Shown in pieces: positions 16,582-25,259 of a DNA stretch of 64,000 bases. The stretch comes from an uncultured Prevotella sp. (GTDB taxonomy: Bacteria > Bacteroidota > Bacteroidia > Bacteroidales > Bacteroidaceae). A model generated the notes under the pieces. It saw only the letters and a program-made list of their open reading frames with translations, had not been told where the DNA came from and did not search any database. The stretch is taken from assembly GCA_900540375.1 (NCBI GenBank), contig UQFS01000007.1, positions 1 through 64,000 of the forward strand. Reading direction: 5' to 3'. The first letter of the stretch is position 1; each line of letters opens with the position of its first letter. The translations under genes and the position numbers were made by a program.

Positions 16582-17793
16582 ATGGCAGACTTCAAACTTA
16601 GCAGCATCGAAGATGCAGTGAAAGACTTTAAGGAAGGCAAATTCGTCATTGTCGTAGATGACGAGGATCGCGAGAATGAGGGCGATCTGATCATTGCGGC
16701 AGAAAAGATCACCCCGGAGAAGGTGAACTTCATGCTCAAGAATGCGCGCGGCGTACTCTGTGCGCCCATTACATTGTCACGTGCTGACGAGTTGGACTTG
16801 CCTCACCAAGTCGAGGAGAATACCTCAATGTTAGGCACACCTTTCACCATCACGGTAGATAAGTTAGAGGGTTGTACGACTGGTGTATCCGCTCACGATC
16901 GTGCAGCAACCATTCTTGCGCTTGCAGATCCCGCCTCCACACCTCAGACTTTTGGCCGTCCGGGTCATATCAATCCACTGTATGCTCAAGACAACGGCGT
17001 ACTTCGCCGTTCCGGTCATACTGAAGCAGCGGTGGATCTTTGTAAGTTGGCCGGCCTGTATCCTGCCGGTGCACTGATGGAGATTATGAATGATGACGGC
17101 TCCATGGCCCGTATGCCTCAGTTGCAGGAGAAGGCCGAGGAATGGGGACTTCGTATCATCACGATCAAGGATCTTATTGCTTATCGTCTCCGCAAAGAGT
17201 CCAGCATTGAAGTAGGTGAGGAAGTAGACCTGCCAACCATCTATGGTCATTTCCGCTTGATCCCGTTCCGTCAGACCAGCAACGGTTTGGAGCATATAGC
17301 GCTCTTCAAAGGGGAATGGAAAGACGATGAGCCCATTCTTGTTCGTGTCCACTCTTCCTGTGCTACCGGCGATATCTTGGGCAGCATGCGTTGTGACTGT
17401 GGTGAACAGCTCCATAAGTCTATGCGGATGATCGAGAAAGAAGGCAAGGGAGTCGTCATTTATATGCAGCAAGAGGGTAGGGGCATCGGTCTGATGAACA
17501 AGATTGCTGCCTATAAGTTGCAAGAACAGGGACTGGACACGGTAGATGCCAATGTACACCTTGGCTTCAGGCCTGATGAACGTGATTATGGTTGCGGTGC
17601 TCAGATGCTCCGTCATCTCCATGTCCATAAGATGCGGCTGATGACCAACAATCCCACCAAGCGTGTCGGCTTGGAGGCATACGGCCTGGAGATCGTAGAG
17701 AATGTACCCATTGAGGTGTCGCCCAACCGTTACGACATTAAGTATCTGAGAACCAAGCGGGACCGTATGGGACATCAGCTGCATATTAAATAA
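16582..17793 (+). CDS. ribBA: Bifunctional DHBP synthase / GTP cyclohydrolase II
   Basis: With ATG 16582 ([13 protein letters not shown]) the protein is 403 aa; an upstream in-frame ATG at 16522 lies inside the permease gene and is unlikely. The N-terminal half is DHBP synthase ([16 protein letters not shown] acidic loop, [10 protein letters not shown]). The C-terminal half is GTP cyclohydrolase II with the zinc cysteines of [18 protein letters not shown] and the [10 protein letters not shown] motif. It supplies both entry substrates of riboflavin synthesis. No FMN riboswitch is seen upstream, so expression probably depends on read-through from the permease promoter. Confidence 0.97.
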   Translation: MADFKLSSIEDAVKDFKEGKFVIVVDDEDRENEGDLIIAAEKITPEKVNFMLKNARGVLCAPITLSRADELDLPHQVEENTSMLGTPFTITVDKLEGCTTGVSAHDRAATILALADPASTPQTFGRPGHINPLYAQDNGVLRRSGHTEAAVDLCKLAGLYPAGALMEIMNDDGSMARMPQLQEKAEEWGLRIITIKDLIAYRLRKESSIEVGEEVDLPTIYGHFRLIPFRQTSNGLEHIALFKGEWKDDEPILVRVHSSCATGDILGSMRCDCGEQLHKSMRMIEKEGKGVVIYMQQEGRGIGLMNKIAAYKLQEQGLDTVDANVHLGFRPDERDYGCGAQMLRHLHVHKMRLMTNNPTKRVGLEAYGLEIVENVPIEVSPNRYDIKYLRTKRDRMGHQLHIK

Positions 17794-17853
17794 TGTGTAG
17801 GTAATACGATTGTAACATTATTATTTCAATTTGAAAATAAAAAGCATGTTTCT

Positions 17854-17884
17854 TTCGTTATAACGAATAAAATGCTTACTTTTG
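17854..17884 (+). promoter_or_regulatory. Promoter of the aminotransferase
   Basis: TTCG (17854-17857, near TTTG), a 19-base spacer and TACTTTTG (17877-17884) lie 29 bases before the start codon. Confidence 0.55.
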
Positions 17885-17912
17885 CAAATGAAATCATATT
17901 AAAGAAATCACT

Positions 17913-19106
17913 ATGGCACAATTATCAGACCGTCTGAATCGATTGGCACCCTCTGCCACGCTGGCTATGTCTCAGAAAAGCAACGAGATGAAAGCCCAGG
18001 GCATTGACGTTATCAACATGAGCGTGGGTGAACCGGACTTCAATACTCCGGAGCATATCAAGGCAGCCGGAAAGAAGGCTATTGATGACAATTACTCCAA
18101 ATATTCTCCGGTGCCGGGTTATCTGGCTCTGAGAAATGCCATTTCGGAAAAGCTCGACAAAGAGAATCATCTCCAATATAATAATAAGGAGATCATTGTC
18201 GGTACGGGTGGCAAGCAAGGCGTCTGCAATACTATTTTAGCCTTGGTCAATCCCGGCGATGAAGTCATCATCCCGGCTCCATACTGGGTCAGCTATCCTC
18301 AGATGGTGAAGTTGGCAGGAGGCACACCGGTCATTATTCGTGCCAGCTTCGAGCAGAACTTCCGCATCACGGCCAAGCAGTTGGAGGAGGCCATTACTCC
18401 TAAGACCAAAATGCTGATTCTTTGTTCACCGAGCAACCCGACTGGTAGTGTCTACTCTCAAGAAGAGCTGAACGAACTGGCTAAGGTCATCCTTGCGCAT
18501 GAAGATCTGTTAGTTCTCTCTGACGAGATCTACGAACACATTAATTATATAGGCAAGAGCGCCAGCATTGCCTCCTACCCGGGCATGAAGGATCGTACCA
18601 TCATCTGTAATGGTGTCAGCAAAGCATACGCCATGACAGGCTGGCGTTTGGGATGGGTCGCAGCTCCGGAGTGGATTGTCAAAGGCATCAACAAGTTGCA
18701 GGGTCAGTACACCAGTGGCACTTGCGATGTCAGCCAGATGTCAGCTTTGGCGGCTTATGAGAGCAGCCAGGAGTGTGTAGAGGATATGCGTAAAGCCTTT
18801 GAGAAGCGTCGCAATCTCATTGTCAGTCTTGCCCGTGAGATTCCCGGGCTGGAAGTCAACGTTCCCGAGGGAGCCTTCTATCTCTTCCCCAAGTGCTCCA
18901 GTTTCTTTGGCAAGAGCGACGGCAAGACCGTTATCAACAACTCCACAGACTTCGCCATGTATCTCCTTCAGGAAGGTCATGTCGCCACAGTCGGCGGTGA
19001 TGCGTTCGGCGATCCTGACTGCTTCCGCATGAGTTACGCCACAAGTGACGACAACATCCGGGAAGCCATGCGCAGAATTAAAGAGGTAACCGCCCTTTTG
19101 AAATAA
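17913..19106 (+). CDS. aspC: Aspartate aminotransferase (class I/II, PLP)
   Basis: A 397-aa fold-type I aminotransferase. It shows MSVGEPDFNTPEH near the N-terminus, the cofactor-binding SPSNPTGSVYS and SDEIYEHI, and the Schiff-base lysine in SKAYAMTGWRLGW, the standard AspAT Ib signature. It converts aspartate and 2-oxoglutarate to oxaloacetate and glutamate in the cytoplasm; broader substrate use is possible in this subgroup. It has its own promoter and stands alone between ribBA and the exb operon. Confidence 0.93.
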   Translation: MAQLSDRLNRLAPSATLAMSQKSNEMKAQGIDVINMSVGEPDFNTPEHIKAAGKKAIDDNYSKYSPVPGYLALRNAISEKLDKENHLQYNNKEIIVGTGGKQGVCNTILALVNPGDEVIIPAPYWVSYPQMVKLAGGTPVIIRASFEQNFRITAKQLEEAITPKTKMLILCSPSNPTGSVYSQEELNELAKVILAHEDLLVLSDEIYEHINYIGKSASIASYPGMKDRTIICNGVSKAYAMTGWRLGWVAAPEWIVKGINKLQGQYTSGTCDVSQMSALAAYESSQECVEDMRKAFEKRRNLIVSLAREIPGLEVNVPEGAFYLFPKCSSFFGKSDGKTVINNSTDFAMYLLQEGHVATVGGDAFGDPDCFRMSYATSDDNIREAMRRIKEVTALLK

Positions 19107-19154
19107 AAATTTGTTAAATAAGAAGAAAAGCTCTCGTAGTCAAGCATAAATTAC

Positions 19155-19162
19155 TATCTTTG
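19155..19162 (+). promoter_or_regulatory. -7 box of the exb-tonB operon
   Basis: TATCTTTG fits the Bacteroidetes -7 box; no good -33 box is evident. The leader would be about 100 bases and shows no clear riboswitch. Confidence 0.5.
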
Positions 19163-19268
19163 CGTGTGGATTCCGCCGATAAGGCAGGATTAGGCGCGAA
19201 AGCGTGGTCGTATGTTAGACGAAGATAACAACTTAAATTTACTATAAACCAAAAAATTATTCAAAATT

Positions 19269-20114
19269 ATGGCAACATCACAAAAGGTGGCAGCTCCAGC
19301 AGCTGCAAAGAAGTCTCAGGGCTTCACTGGTATCAGAGGTGCGTTCTGGATCATTGTATTGTGCTTCATCGCAGCTCTTTGCATCTTCAATCTCGTTCTT
19401 GGTAACGGCGACAACTTCCAGGGTGGCGACAATGCTAACGCTCCTGTCAACATTCTCGGTACTATCTTCAAGGGTGGTTATGTGGTGCCTGTGATCCACA
19501 CATTGTTGCTCACCGTGCTCTGCCTTACTGTTGAGCGTTGGTTGGCTTTGAAGACCGCTTTCGGTAAGAAAAACCTCACCAAGTTCGTGGCAAACATCAA
19601 GGCAAGTCTGAAGGCTAACGACTTCGACAAGGCTGAAAAGCTCTGCAACGAGATGCGCGGTTCTGTTGCAAACGTCGTTCTCGCTTCTCTTCACGCTTAC
19701 AAGGATATGGAGAGCGGTGCCAACGCTTCTTTGAAGAAGAGCCAGAAAGTTGCTAAGATTCAGCAGGCACACGAGGAGGCTACTCAGCTTGAGATGCCTA
19801 CTCTGCAGATGAACCTCCCGATCATCGCAACCATCGTTACACTGGGTACCCTTACCGGACTGCTTGGTACTGTGACCGGTATGATTCGTTCATTCCAAGC
19901 TCTGGCTGCCGGTGGTGGTGGTGACTCTCTCGCCTTGTCAACTGGTATTTCTGAGGCCCTTGTGAACACGGCCTTCGGTATCGCAACTTCTTGGTGCGCC
20001 GTTATTTCTTATAACTTCTTCACCAACAAGATCGATAAGCTGACATACGCACTCGACGAAGTAGGTTACACAATCGCTCAGACATACGAAGCTAACCACA
20101 CAGACGAGGCTTAA
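19269..20114 (+). CDS. exbB: MotA/TolQ/ExbB proton channel protein
   Basis: A 281-aa membrane protein. An Ala/Lys-rich N-terminus precedes helix 1 (GAFWIIVLCFIAALCIFNLV), a second helix near residue 75 (VVPVIHTLLLTVLCLTVERW), and two ExbB-core helices (LQMNLPIIATIVTLGTLTGL; ALVNTAFGIATSWCAVISY). It forms the proton channel with ExbD that energises TonB and so drives the SusC-type transporters. It is the first gene of a six-gene operon. The Bacteroidetes form is longer at the N-terminus than E. coli ExbB. Confidence 0.93.
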   Translation: MATSQKVAAPAAAKKSQGFTGIRGAFWIIVLCFIAALCIFNLVLGNGDNFQGGDNANAPVNILGTIFKGGYVVPVIHTLLLTVLCLTVERWLALKTAFGKKNLTKFVANIKASLKANDFDKAEKLCNEMRGSVANVVLASLHAYKDMESGANASLKKSQKVAKIQQAHEEATQLEMPTLQMNLPIIATIVTLGTLTGLLGTVTGMIRSFQALAAGGGGDSLALSTGISEALVNTAFGIATSWCAVISYNFFTNKIDKLTYALDEVGYTIAQTYEANHTDEA

Positions 20115-20143
20115 TTTTACTAACCCTTTAAAATTTTATCATT

Positions 20144-20770
20144 ATGGGTAAAGTAAAAATAGCTAAGAAAGACGTCTGGATAGACATGACACCTATGTCT
20201 GACGTGATGGTCCTTCTGCTTACCTTCTTCATGTTGACGTCTACGTTCGTGAAGCAGGAGCCAGTGAAGGTCAACACGCCTGGCTCAGTGTCTGAAATCA
20301 AAGTTCCAGAGAAGAACGTCCTGAATGTCTTGGTCAGCAATGACGGTAAGATATTCATGAGCATGGACAAGACGACCGATGTCCAGACCACTCTCGAGGA
20401 TGTGGCTGGTCAGTTTGGCTTGTCGCTCTCACCCGCTGAGGAGAAGAAGTTCCTCAACGATCCTATGTGGGGCGTTCCAATGAATGACCTGAAGGGCTAT
20501 CTCAGCCTGCCAAAGACAGAAATGCCGGTTGCCATCAAGAAGTATGGTATTCCAACAGACTCTGTACCAGGCAAGACGGGTGATGCCGCTATGAGTGAAT
20601 TCCAGATTTGGGTAAAGGCAGCCAAGAACACCAACCCTGATGCCAAGATTGCTATCAAGGCTGACGAGAAGACTCCTTACCGCATCGTGAAGAAGATCAT
20701 GAGCGAGCTTCAGGACATGAACGAGAACCGTTACTACCTGATTACTCAATATAAGAAACAGGAGGACTAA
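20144..20770 (+). CDS. exbD: ExbD/TolR-family biopolymer transport protein
   Basis: A 208-aa protein with one N-terminal helix preceded by the ExbD core IDMTPMSDVMVLLLTFFMLT, which includes the proton-binding Asp. The periplasmic part is longer than in E. coli ExbD (~140 aa), as is common in Bacteroidetes. It works with ExbB and TonB. It lies 29 bp after exbB and 3 bp before a second exbD paralogue. Confidence 0.93.
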   Translation: MGKVKIAKKDVWIDMTPMSDVMVLLLTFFMLTSTFVKQEPVKVNTPGSVSEIKVPEKNVLNVLVSNDGKIFMSMDKTTDVQTTLEDVAGQFGLSLSPAEEKKFLNDPMWGVPMNDLKGYLSLPKTEMPVAIKKYGIPTDSVPGKTGDAAMSEFQIWVKAAKNTNPDAKIAIKADEKTPYRIVKKIMSELQDMNENRYYLITQYKKQED

Positions 20771-20773
20771 TAA

Positions 20774-21433
20774 ATGGCAAAGCAAGGAAAAAGCAAGCAA
20801 AAGAAGATGAATGTCCGTGTGGACTTCACTCCTATGGTTGACATGATGATGCTTCTTATTACGTTCTTCATGCTTTGTACCTCTCTGGCCAAGCCCCAGA
20901 CGATGGAATTGAGTATGCCGAGTAACGATAAGAACATTCAGGATCAGGACAAGAGTGTCACAAAGGCATCGTATACCATTACGGTCTATTGTGCCGCTGA
21001 TAACCAGATCTATTATGTGGCTGGTCAGGTGAAGCCTGAGGATCCCTCTTGTCTGAAGAAGACAACATGGGGTACCAAGGGTATCCGCTCTGTGCTCTAT
21101 AACCACGTTACTGAGGATGGAACCTATCCTGTTCAGGACGTGATGAAGGCCAAGGTGGCTCTTGACAAGCAGCGCCAGGATATGGAAAGCAAAGGTCATA
21201 AGATGCCGGACAGCATCTACGACGCTAAACTGGCACAGATCAAGGCCGGTATCCTGCCCGATAAGAAGATCAGCACGATGACCATCATTATCAAGGCTAC
21301 CGACGATGCTAATTACAAGAATCTTGTAGATGCTCTCGATGAGATGCAGATCTGCAGCATTGGTAAGTATGTGATCGATAAGCTTAATCCGCAAGACATA
21401 GAGCTTCTCAAGAAGAACAATGTCAAGCTTTAA
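20774..21433 (+). CDS. exbD: Second ExbD/TolR-family protein
   Basis: A 219-aa paralogue of the preceding gene with the same architecture: basic N-terminus (SKQKKMNVR), core VDFTPMVDMMMLLITFFMLC and a periplasmic domain. Tandem exbD genes are usual in this phylum and may form a heteromeric stator. The tight spacing implies translational coupling with the first exbD. Confidence 0.93.
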   Translation: MAKQGKSKQKKMNVRVDFTPMVDMMMLLITFFMLCTSLAKPQTMELSMPSNDKNIQDQDKSVTKASYTITVYCAADNQIYYVAGQVKPEDPSCLKKTTWGTKGIRSVLYNHVTEDGTYPVQDVMKAKVALDKQRQDMESKGHKMPDSIYDAKLAQIKAGILPDKKISTMTIIIKATDDANYKNLVDALDEMQICSIGKYVIDKLNPQDIELLKKNNVKL

Positions 21434-21464
21434 GCACATTCAGTAACGATTTAAAAGTGAAAAA

Positions 21465-22316
21465 ATGGCAAATATTGATTTAACAACCAATGGTTGGGTC
21501 GATCTTATCTTTGAGGGAAGAAACCATGAATATGGAGCTTACAGGCTCCGTAAGGGTACTCCTAAGAGAAACATCTACTCAATCATTGTGATAGCGGTGC
21601 TGGCCGCCCTTCTGGTTGGTGTATATGTGGCCAAGTCTGCATACGACAAGTATCAGGCAGCCCATGCCAAGAACGAGGCAGTCACTGAGCTTTCCGCACT
21701 CAACCAGCCTAAGCAGAAAAAGGCTGAGGTAAAGCGTAAGGAAATTGTAGAACCCGAGAAGAAAGAGGTTGTCAAGGAAGTTAAGTCTTCTATCAAGTTC
21801 ACGGCACCTGTCATCAAGAAAGATAACGAGGTGAAGCCGGAGGAGGAGATGAAGACCCAGGCTGAGTTGATGAAGACCAACACTGCTATCGGTGCACTCG
21901 ACGTAAAGGGTAACAGCGACAATGGTGAGATTCTGAAGGTTACACAGCGTGTGGCCGACGAACCTGTCAAACCCGCTGAGGAAAAGCCCGAGGTCGAGAA
22001 CAAGGTTTTCGAGGTCGTGGAGCAAATGCCTTCCTTCCCCGGTGGTCCTGCAGCATTGATGAAGTATCTTTCCGACAACATCAAGTACCCTGTCGTAGCA
22101 CAGGAAAATGGTGTTCAGGGTCGTGTCGTCGTTTCCTTCGTGGTTGAGCGCGACGGTTCCATCACTGACGTGAAGGTCGCTCGTTCCGTAGACCCCTCTC
22201 TTGACCGTGAGGCTATGCGCGTGGTTCGTTCCATGCCGCACTGGATTCCTGGTAAGCAGAATGGTTCTGCTGTTCGTGTGAAGTATAACGTACCTGTATC
22301 TTTCAGATTGCAGTAA
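21465..22316 (+). CDS. tonB: TonB family energy-transducing protein
   Basis: A 283-aa protein: a cytoplasmic N-terminus with GRNHEYGAYRLRK, one membrane helix (IIVIAVLAALLVGVYVA), a Lys/Glu/Pro-rich spacer and a C-terminal TonB domain (VQGRVVVSFVVERDGSITDV; LDREAMRVVRSMPHWIPGK). It carries the energy of the ExbBD channel to outer-membrane receptors. The position in the operon after two exbD genes fits. Confidence 0.95.
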   Translation: MANIDLTTNGWVDLIFEGRNHEYGAYRLRKGTPKRNIYSIIVIAVLAALLVGVYVAKSAYDKYQAAHAKNEAVTELSALNQPKQKKAEVKRKEIVEPEKKEVVKEVKSSIKFTAPVIKKDNEVKPEEEMKTQAELMKTNTAIGALDVKGNSDNGEILKVTQRVADEPVKPAEEKPEVENKVFEVVEQMPSFPGGPAALMKYLSDNIKYPVVAQENGVQGRVVVSFVVERDGSITDVKVARSVDPSLDREAMRVVRSMPHWIPGKQNGSAVRVKYNVPVSFRLQ

Positions 22317-22324
22317 AAGTTTAT

Positions 22325-23287
22325 ATGAAGAAAATAACATCTTACTTTTTTGTAGGATTAGCACTTTCTGTCTGTCTTCTCTCTGCCTGTGGTAATAGCA
22401 AGAAGGGGAAAGACGGACGGACAGATACTTACTCATCAGGGACGATCAGTTTCGTCTCTGATGAGAGTTTTAGTCCCATTATCGAAGACGAGCGCTTCGT
22501 CTTTGAACATGATTATCCCCAGGCCAAGGTGAAACCTGTCTATACCAATGAGAGCGATGCGATCAACCGCGTGCTCAGTGGCAAGTCTTGGCTGGCATTC
22601 ACGGCACGCAATTTCACTCCGTCCGAGTTAAAGAGTTTGCAGACACAGAATTATCGGCCTGTAGCCATCAAGTTGGCCTATGATGCTTTGGCATTCATCT
22701 GCCACAAGGATTGCCGTGACACGTTGTTGTCTGTTCAGAATATCCGTGATATTATGAACGGTAAGGCAACGAAGTGGAGTGATATCTTTAAGGATGGTTC
22801 CCACCAGCCTATCACCGTCGTATTTGACAATCCTAAGTCAAGTACAGTTCATTATGTAGAAGATTCCATACTTGGCGGTCATGCCATTCTCAACAAGAAT
22901 GTAGCAGCAGTGAAGAAGACCACTGATGTGATTAAATATGTTGAGCAGCATCGAGATGCCATTGGTATCATCGGCAATAACTGGCTCAATGATAAAGGCG
23001 ACAGCACCAACCTCACGTTTAAGCGTAACATCCGTGTGATGAGTGTGAGTCTGATTCATCCTGCTACTCCTACGAGTGGCCGCAAACCTTATCAATACTA
23101 TATCTATAGTGGCGAGTATCCATTGGTAAGAACCATCTATGCCCTGCTCAACGATCCTCGCCAGGGCTTGCCTTGGGGCTTTGCCCATTTCATTGAGGGG
23201 CCTAAGGGGCAACGTATCGTCATGCGTGCCGGTTTGTTGCCTGTACTTGGTAATATCAATGTAAGAGATGTTAATGTTAATCAATAG
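22325..23287 (+). CDS. PstS-like phosphate-binding lipoprotein
   Basis: A 320-aa protein with a lipoprotein signal (MKKITSYFFVGLALSVCLLS then AC). The body resembles PBP-like/PstS proteins (GTISFVSDESFSPIIEDE; ARNFTPSEL; LAYDALAFICHKDC; VFDNPKSSTVHYVEDSILGG). Known homologues bind phosphate, but this one lies in an ExbBD-TonB operon without pstCAB nearby. It starts 9 bp after tonB. I infer a function tied to the cell envelope or outer-membrane uptake; the ligand is unknown. Confidence 0.8.
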   Translation: MKKITSYFFVGLALSVCLLSACGNSKKGKDGRTDTYSSGTISFVSDESFSPIIEDERFVFEHDYPQAKVKPVYTNESDAINRVLSGKSWLAFTARNFTPSELKSLQTQNYRPVAIKLAYDALAFICHKDCRDTLLSVQNIRDIMNGKATKWSDIFKDGSHQPITVVFDNPKSSTVHYVEDSILGGHAILNKNVAAVKKTTDVIKYVEQHRDAIGIIGNNWLNDKGDSTNLTFKRNIRVMSVSLIHPATPTSGRKPYQYYIYSGEYPLVRTIYALLNDPRQGLPWGFAHFIEGPKGQRIVMRAGLLPVLGNINVRDVNVNQ

Positions 23288-23368
23288 CAGAAACATTTTG
23301 CTTGTAGGTTCGTCTTTGCATTAAAGTATTCATAAACATAATAGAACTCTATAAAGAACAGTAGAATT

Positions 23369-24823
23369 ATGAAGGCTTATAAATATTTATTGATGGGTGC
23401 ACTGATACTCGGTTCATCAGTGCCTACTTTTGCTCAGAACGACAATAAAGCAGTCATTGAGCAGGGCACCAAAGTCATCTTGGCTAAAGGTGCTGATTAT
23501 AAGGATCAGGTAAAGCAACTCTACAAGGACAACAAAAAAAATCCTGAGGTGCTTGTTGCTTTTGGTAAAGTATTCCTGGCTCAGAAGGATACTGCTAATG
23601 CAGCAGCTTTCGCCAACTATGCATTAGCTCGCAATCCTAAGTACGCTAAGGCATTCTTGTTGAAGGGTGACATCGCTGTCTCCAAGGATGACGCAGGTGC
23701 AGCTGCTGAGAACTATCAGCAGGCCAAGTATTTCGATCCGAAGGATCCTGAGGGCTATTACAAGTATGCCATGATTCTTCGTGGTCGTAGTCCCGAGGAT
23801 GCCGTTAGCAACCTGGAGGATCTTCGTAAGCAGCGTCCCGACTATCCTGTTGACGCTTTGGCAGGTCGTATTTACTATTTCTCTTCAGTTCCTGATCATT
23901 TCCAGAAAGCAGAGTCTTACTTCAACAAGGTTCAGAATATCGCTTCTATGGAGGATGAGGATATCACTCGCTATGCTATGACAGAGTTCTTGCTGGGTAA
24001 CTCTCAGAAGAGTATCGATGTCTCCAAGGCCGGTTTGGCAAAGGATCCGCGACGTGCTGGTTGGAACCGTCTGATGTTTTGGAATTACACTAATCTGGGT
24101 GATTCCCAAAATGCTTTGGACTATGCTGATCGCCTGTTCAACAAGAGCGACAGTGCACACATCACTGCTGATGACTACGGCTACTATGGTAAGGCTCTCG
24201 ATCTGGCTAAGCGCTATGACGAGGCAATCACTGCTTATAATAAGGCTATTGAGGATTTGGTAGTAGACAGCAATGCCATCGCTTCCAAGTCCGTGCTTTT
24301 GAAGAACCTCTCTGATGTTTATAAAGAGAAGGGCGACTTCAATAACTCTGTAGCTTATCTCGAGAAATCTATCGATGCTAAGGATAAACCGACCATGGAT
24401 GACTATGATAGCATGGCAGGTCTCTATACCGACTATGCTTCCAAGAAGGCCGGTGCCGGTGACAAGGCTGCTGCCGCTGCCGCTTTCAAGAAGGCTGATG
24501 AGGTCTATGCCAAGATGATGGAGATGTTCCCCAACTATAAGAACTACTGCAACTTTATGCGCGGTCAGATTAATGCCAACCTTGATCCAGACAGCAAGGC
24601 TGGTCTTGCCAAGCCTTATTATGAAGCTCTCTCTTCCAGTTTAGAGGGGAAGACAGATCTGAGCAGTAGTGAGAAGGCCATGCTCAAGCAGGCTTATCTC
24701 TACATGTTGGTTTATGACTACAATGTCAAGAAGGACACAGCAGGTGCTAAGGAGTGGGCTGAGAAGCTCCTTGTTGTCGATCCTGAGAACGAGACTGCGA
24801 AGCAGGTCGCTGCACTCAAGTAG
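23369..24823 (+). CDS. Secreted tetratricopeptide-repeat protein
   Basis: A 484-aa protein with a cleavable signal peptide (MKAYKYLLMGALILGSSVPT then FAQ). The rest is a chain of TPR-like helical pairs (for example ANYALARNPKYAKAFLLKGD; YGKALDLAKRYDEAITAYNK; VYKEKGDFNNSVAYLEKSID). TPRs mediate protein contacts, so it may be a periplasmic scaffold for the Exb/TonB complex. It is the last gene of the operon, 82 bp after the PstS-like gene and 38 bp before a strong terminator. Confidence 0.85.
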   Translation: MKAYKYLLMGALILGSSVPTFAQNDNKAVIEQGTKVILAKGADYKDQVKQLYKDNKKNPEVLVAFGKVFLAQKDTANAAAFANYALARNPKYAKAFLLKGDIAVSKDDAGAAAENYQQAKYFDPKDPEGYYKYAMILRGRSPEDAVSNLEDLRKQRPDYPVDALAGRIYYFSSVPDHFQKAESYFNKVQNIASMEDEDITRYAMTEFLLGNSQKSIDVSKAGLAKDPRRAGWNRLMFWNYTNLGDSQNALDYADRLFNKSDSAHITADDYGYYGKALDLAKRYDEAITAYNKAIEDLVVDSNAIASKSVLLKNLSDVYKEKGDFNNSVAYLEKSIDAKDKPTMDDYDSMAGLYTDYASKKAGAGDKAAAAAAFKKADEVYAKMMEMFPNYKNYCNFMRGQINANLDPDSKAGLAKPYYEALSSSLEGKTDLSSSEKAMLKQAYLYMLVYDYNVKKDTAGAKEWAEKLLVVDPENETAKQVAALK

Positions 24824-24861
24824 TTGCTCTTAGTTATAGAATATTCCATTCATTCAATATG

Positions 24862-24890
24862 GGCTCCACGGTTTCGTGGAGCCTTTTTTT
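24862..24890 (+). terminator. Terminator of the exb-tonB operon
   Basis: GGCTCCACG and CGTGGAGCC form a perfect 9-bp stem with loop GTTT, followed by seven T. Confidence 0.95.
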
Positions 24891-25074
24891 AGCCCTTCCT
24901 CAAGCTCTTTCCTAACCCTTCCCAAGTGGAGGGAATGTGGATACCATTGAGAATACCTGTTTTCGTCATGGTGCAACCATGTCAAATGAAACCAACACTG
25001 ATAATCAATCTTGCATTATTCATTTTCAACTTGGTGAGTTCCGTTTTGCAGGACTATAGCTATTTCTTCTTTTA
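24891..25074. other. Upstream part of the 436-bp gene-free stretch before the PUL
   Basis: No gene is seen here. The stretch 24,896-24,936 is pyrimidine-rich and contains the small dyad CTTCCC-AAGTG-GAGGGA, like the short palindromic repeats elsewhere in the window. Confidence 0.4.
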
Positions 25075-25187
25075 GGTGGACAAATCGTTCGATGTTTGAA
25101 GTGGACATTTGCCGTATATTGCTCTCTAAAGCCTATTTTTTACCCCCAAAATGCAGTTTGTCCAACTTATTTAGCGTTTTGTCCACC
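25075..25187. promoter_or_regulatory. Four GTGGACAAA half-sites upstream of the PUL
   Basis: GGTGGACAAA (25075-25084) and GTGGACATTT (25101-25110) point right; TTTGTCCAAC (25157-25166) and TTTGTCCACC (25178-25187) point left. The outer pair is a perfect 10-bp inverted repeat. A -7-like TAATTTTG lies at 25208-25215. The set sits 75-185 bases before susC, where a PUL regulator would bind. No regulator gene is in the window. Confidence 0.55.
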
Positions 25188-25259
25188 GTGTTTTATTACA
25201 CTTTTCTTAATTTTGGCCTCAGAAACGTAAACATCAATAACAACCTAATTATTACTACA

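Noticed and set aside
16522..16582. FMN riboswitch or separate start in front of ribBA
   Set aside because: Only 25 bases separate the permease stop from ATG 16582; there is no room for the aptamer and the upstream ATG lies inside the permease gene.
22325..23287. True pst phosphate operon
   Set aside because: No pstC, pstA, pstB or phoU next to it; it belongs to the exb-tonB transcript.
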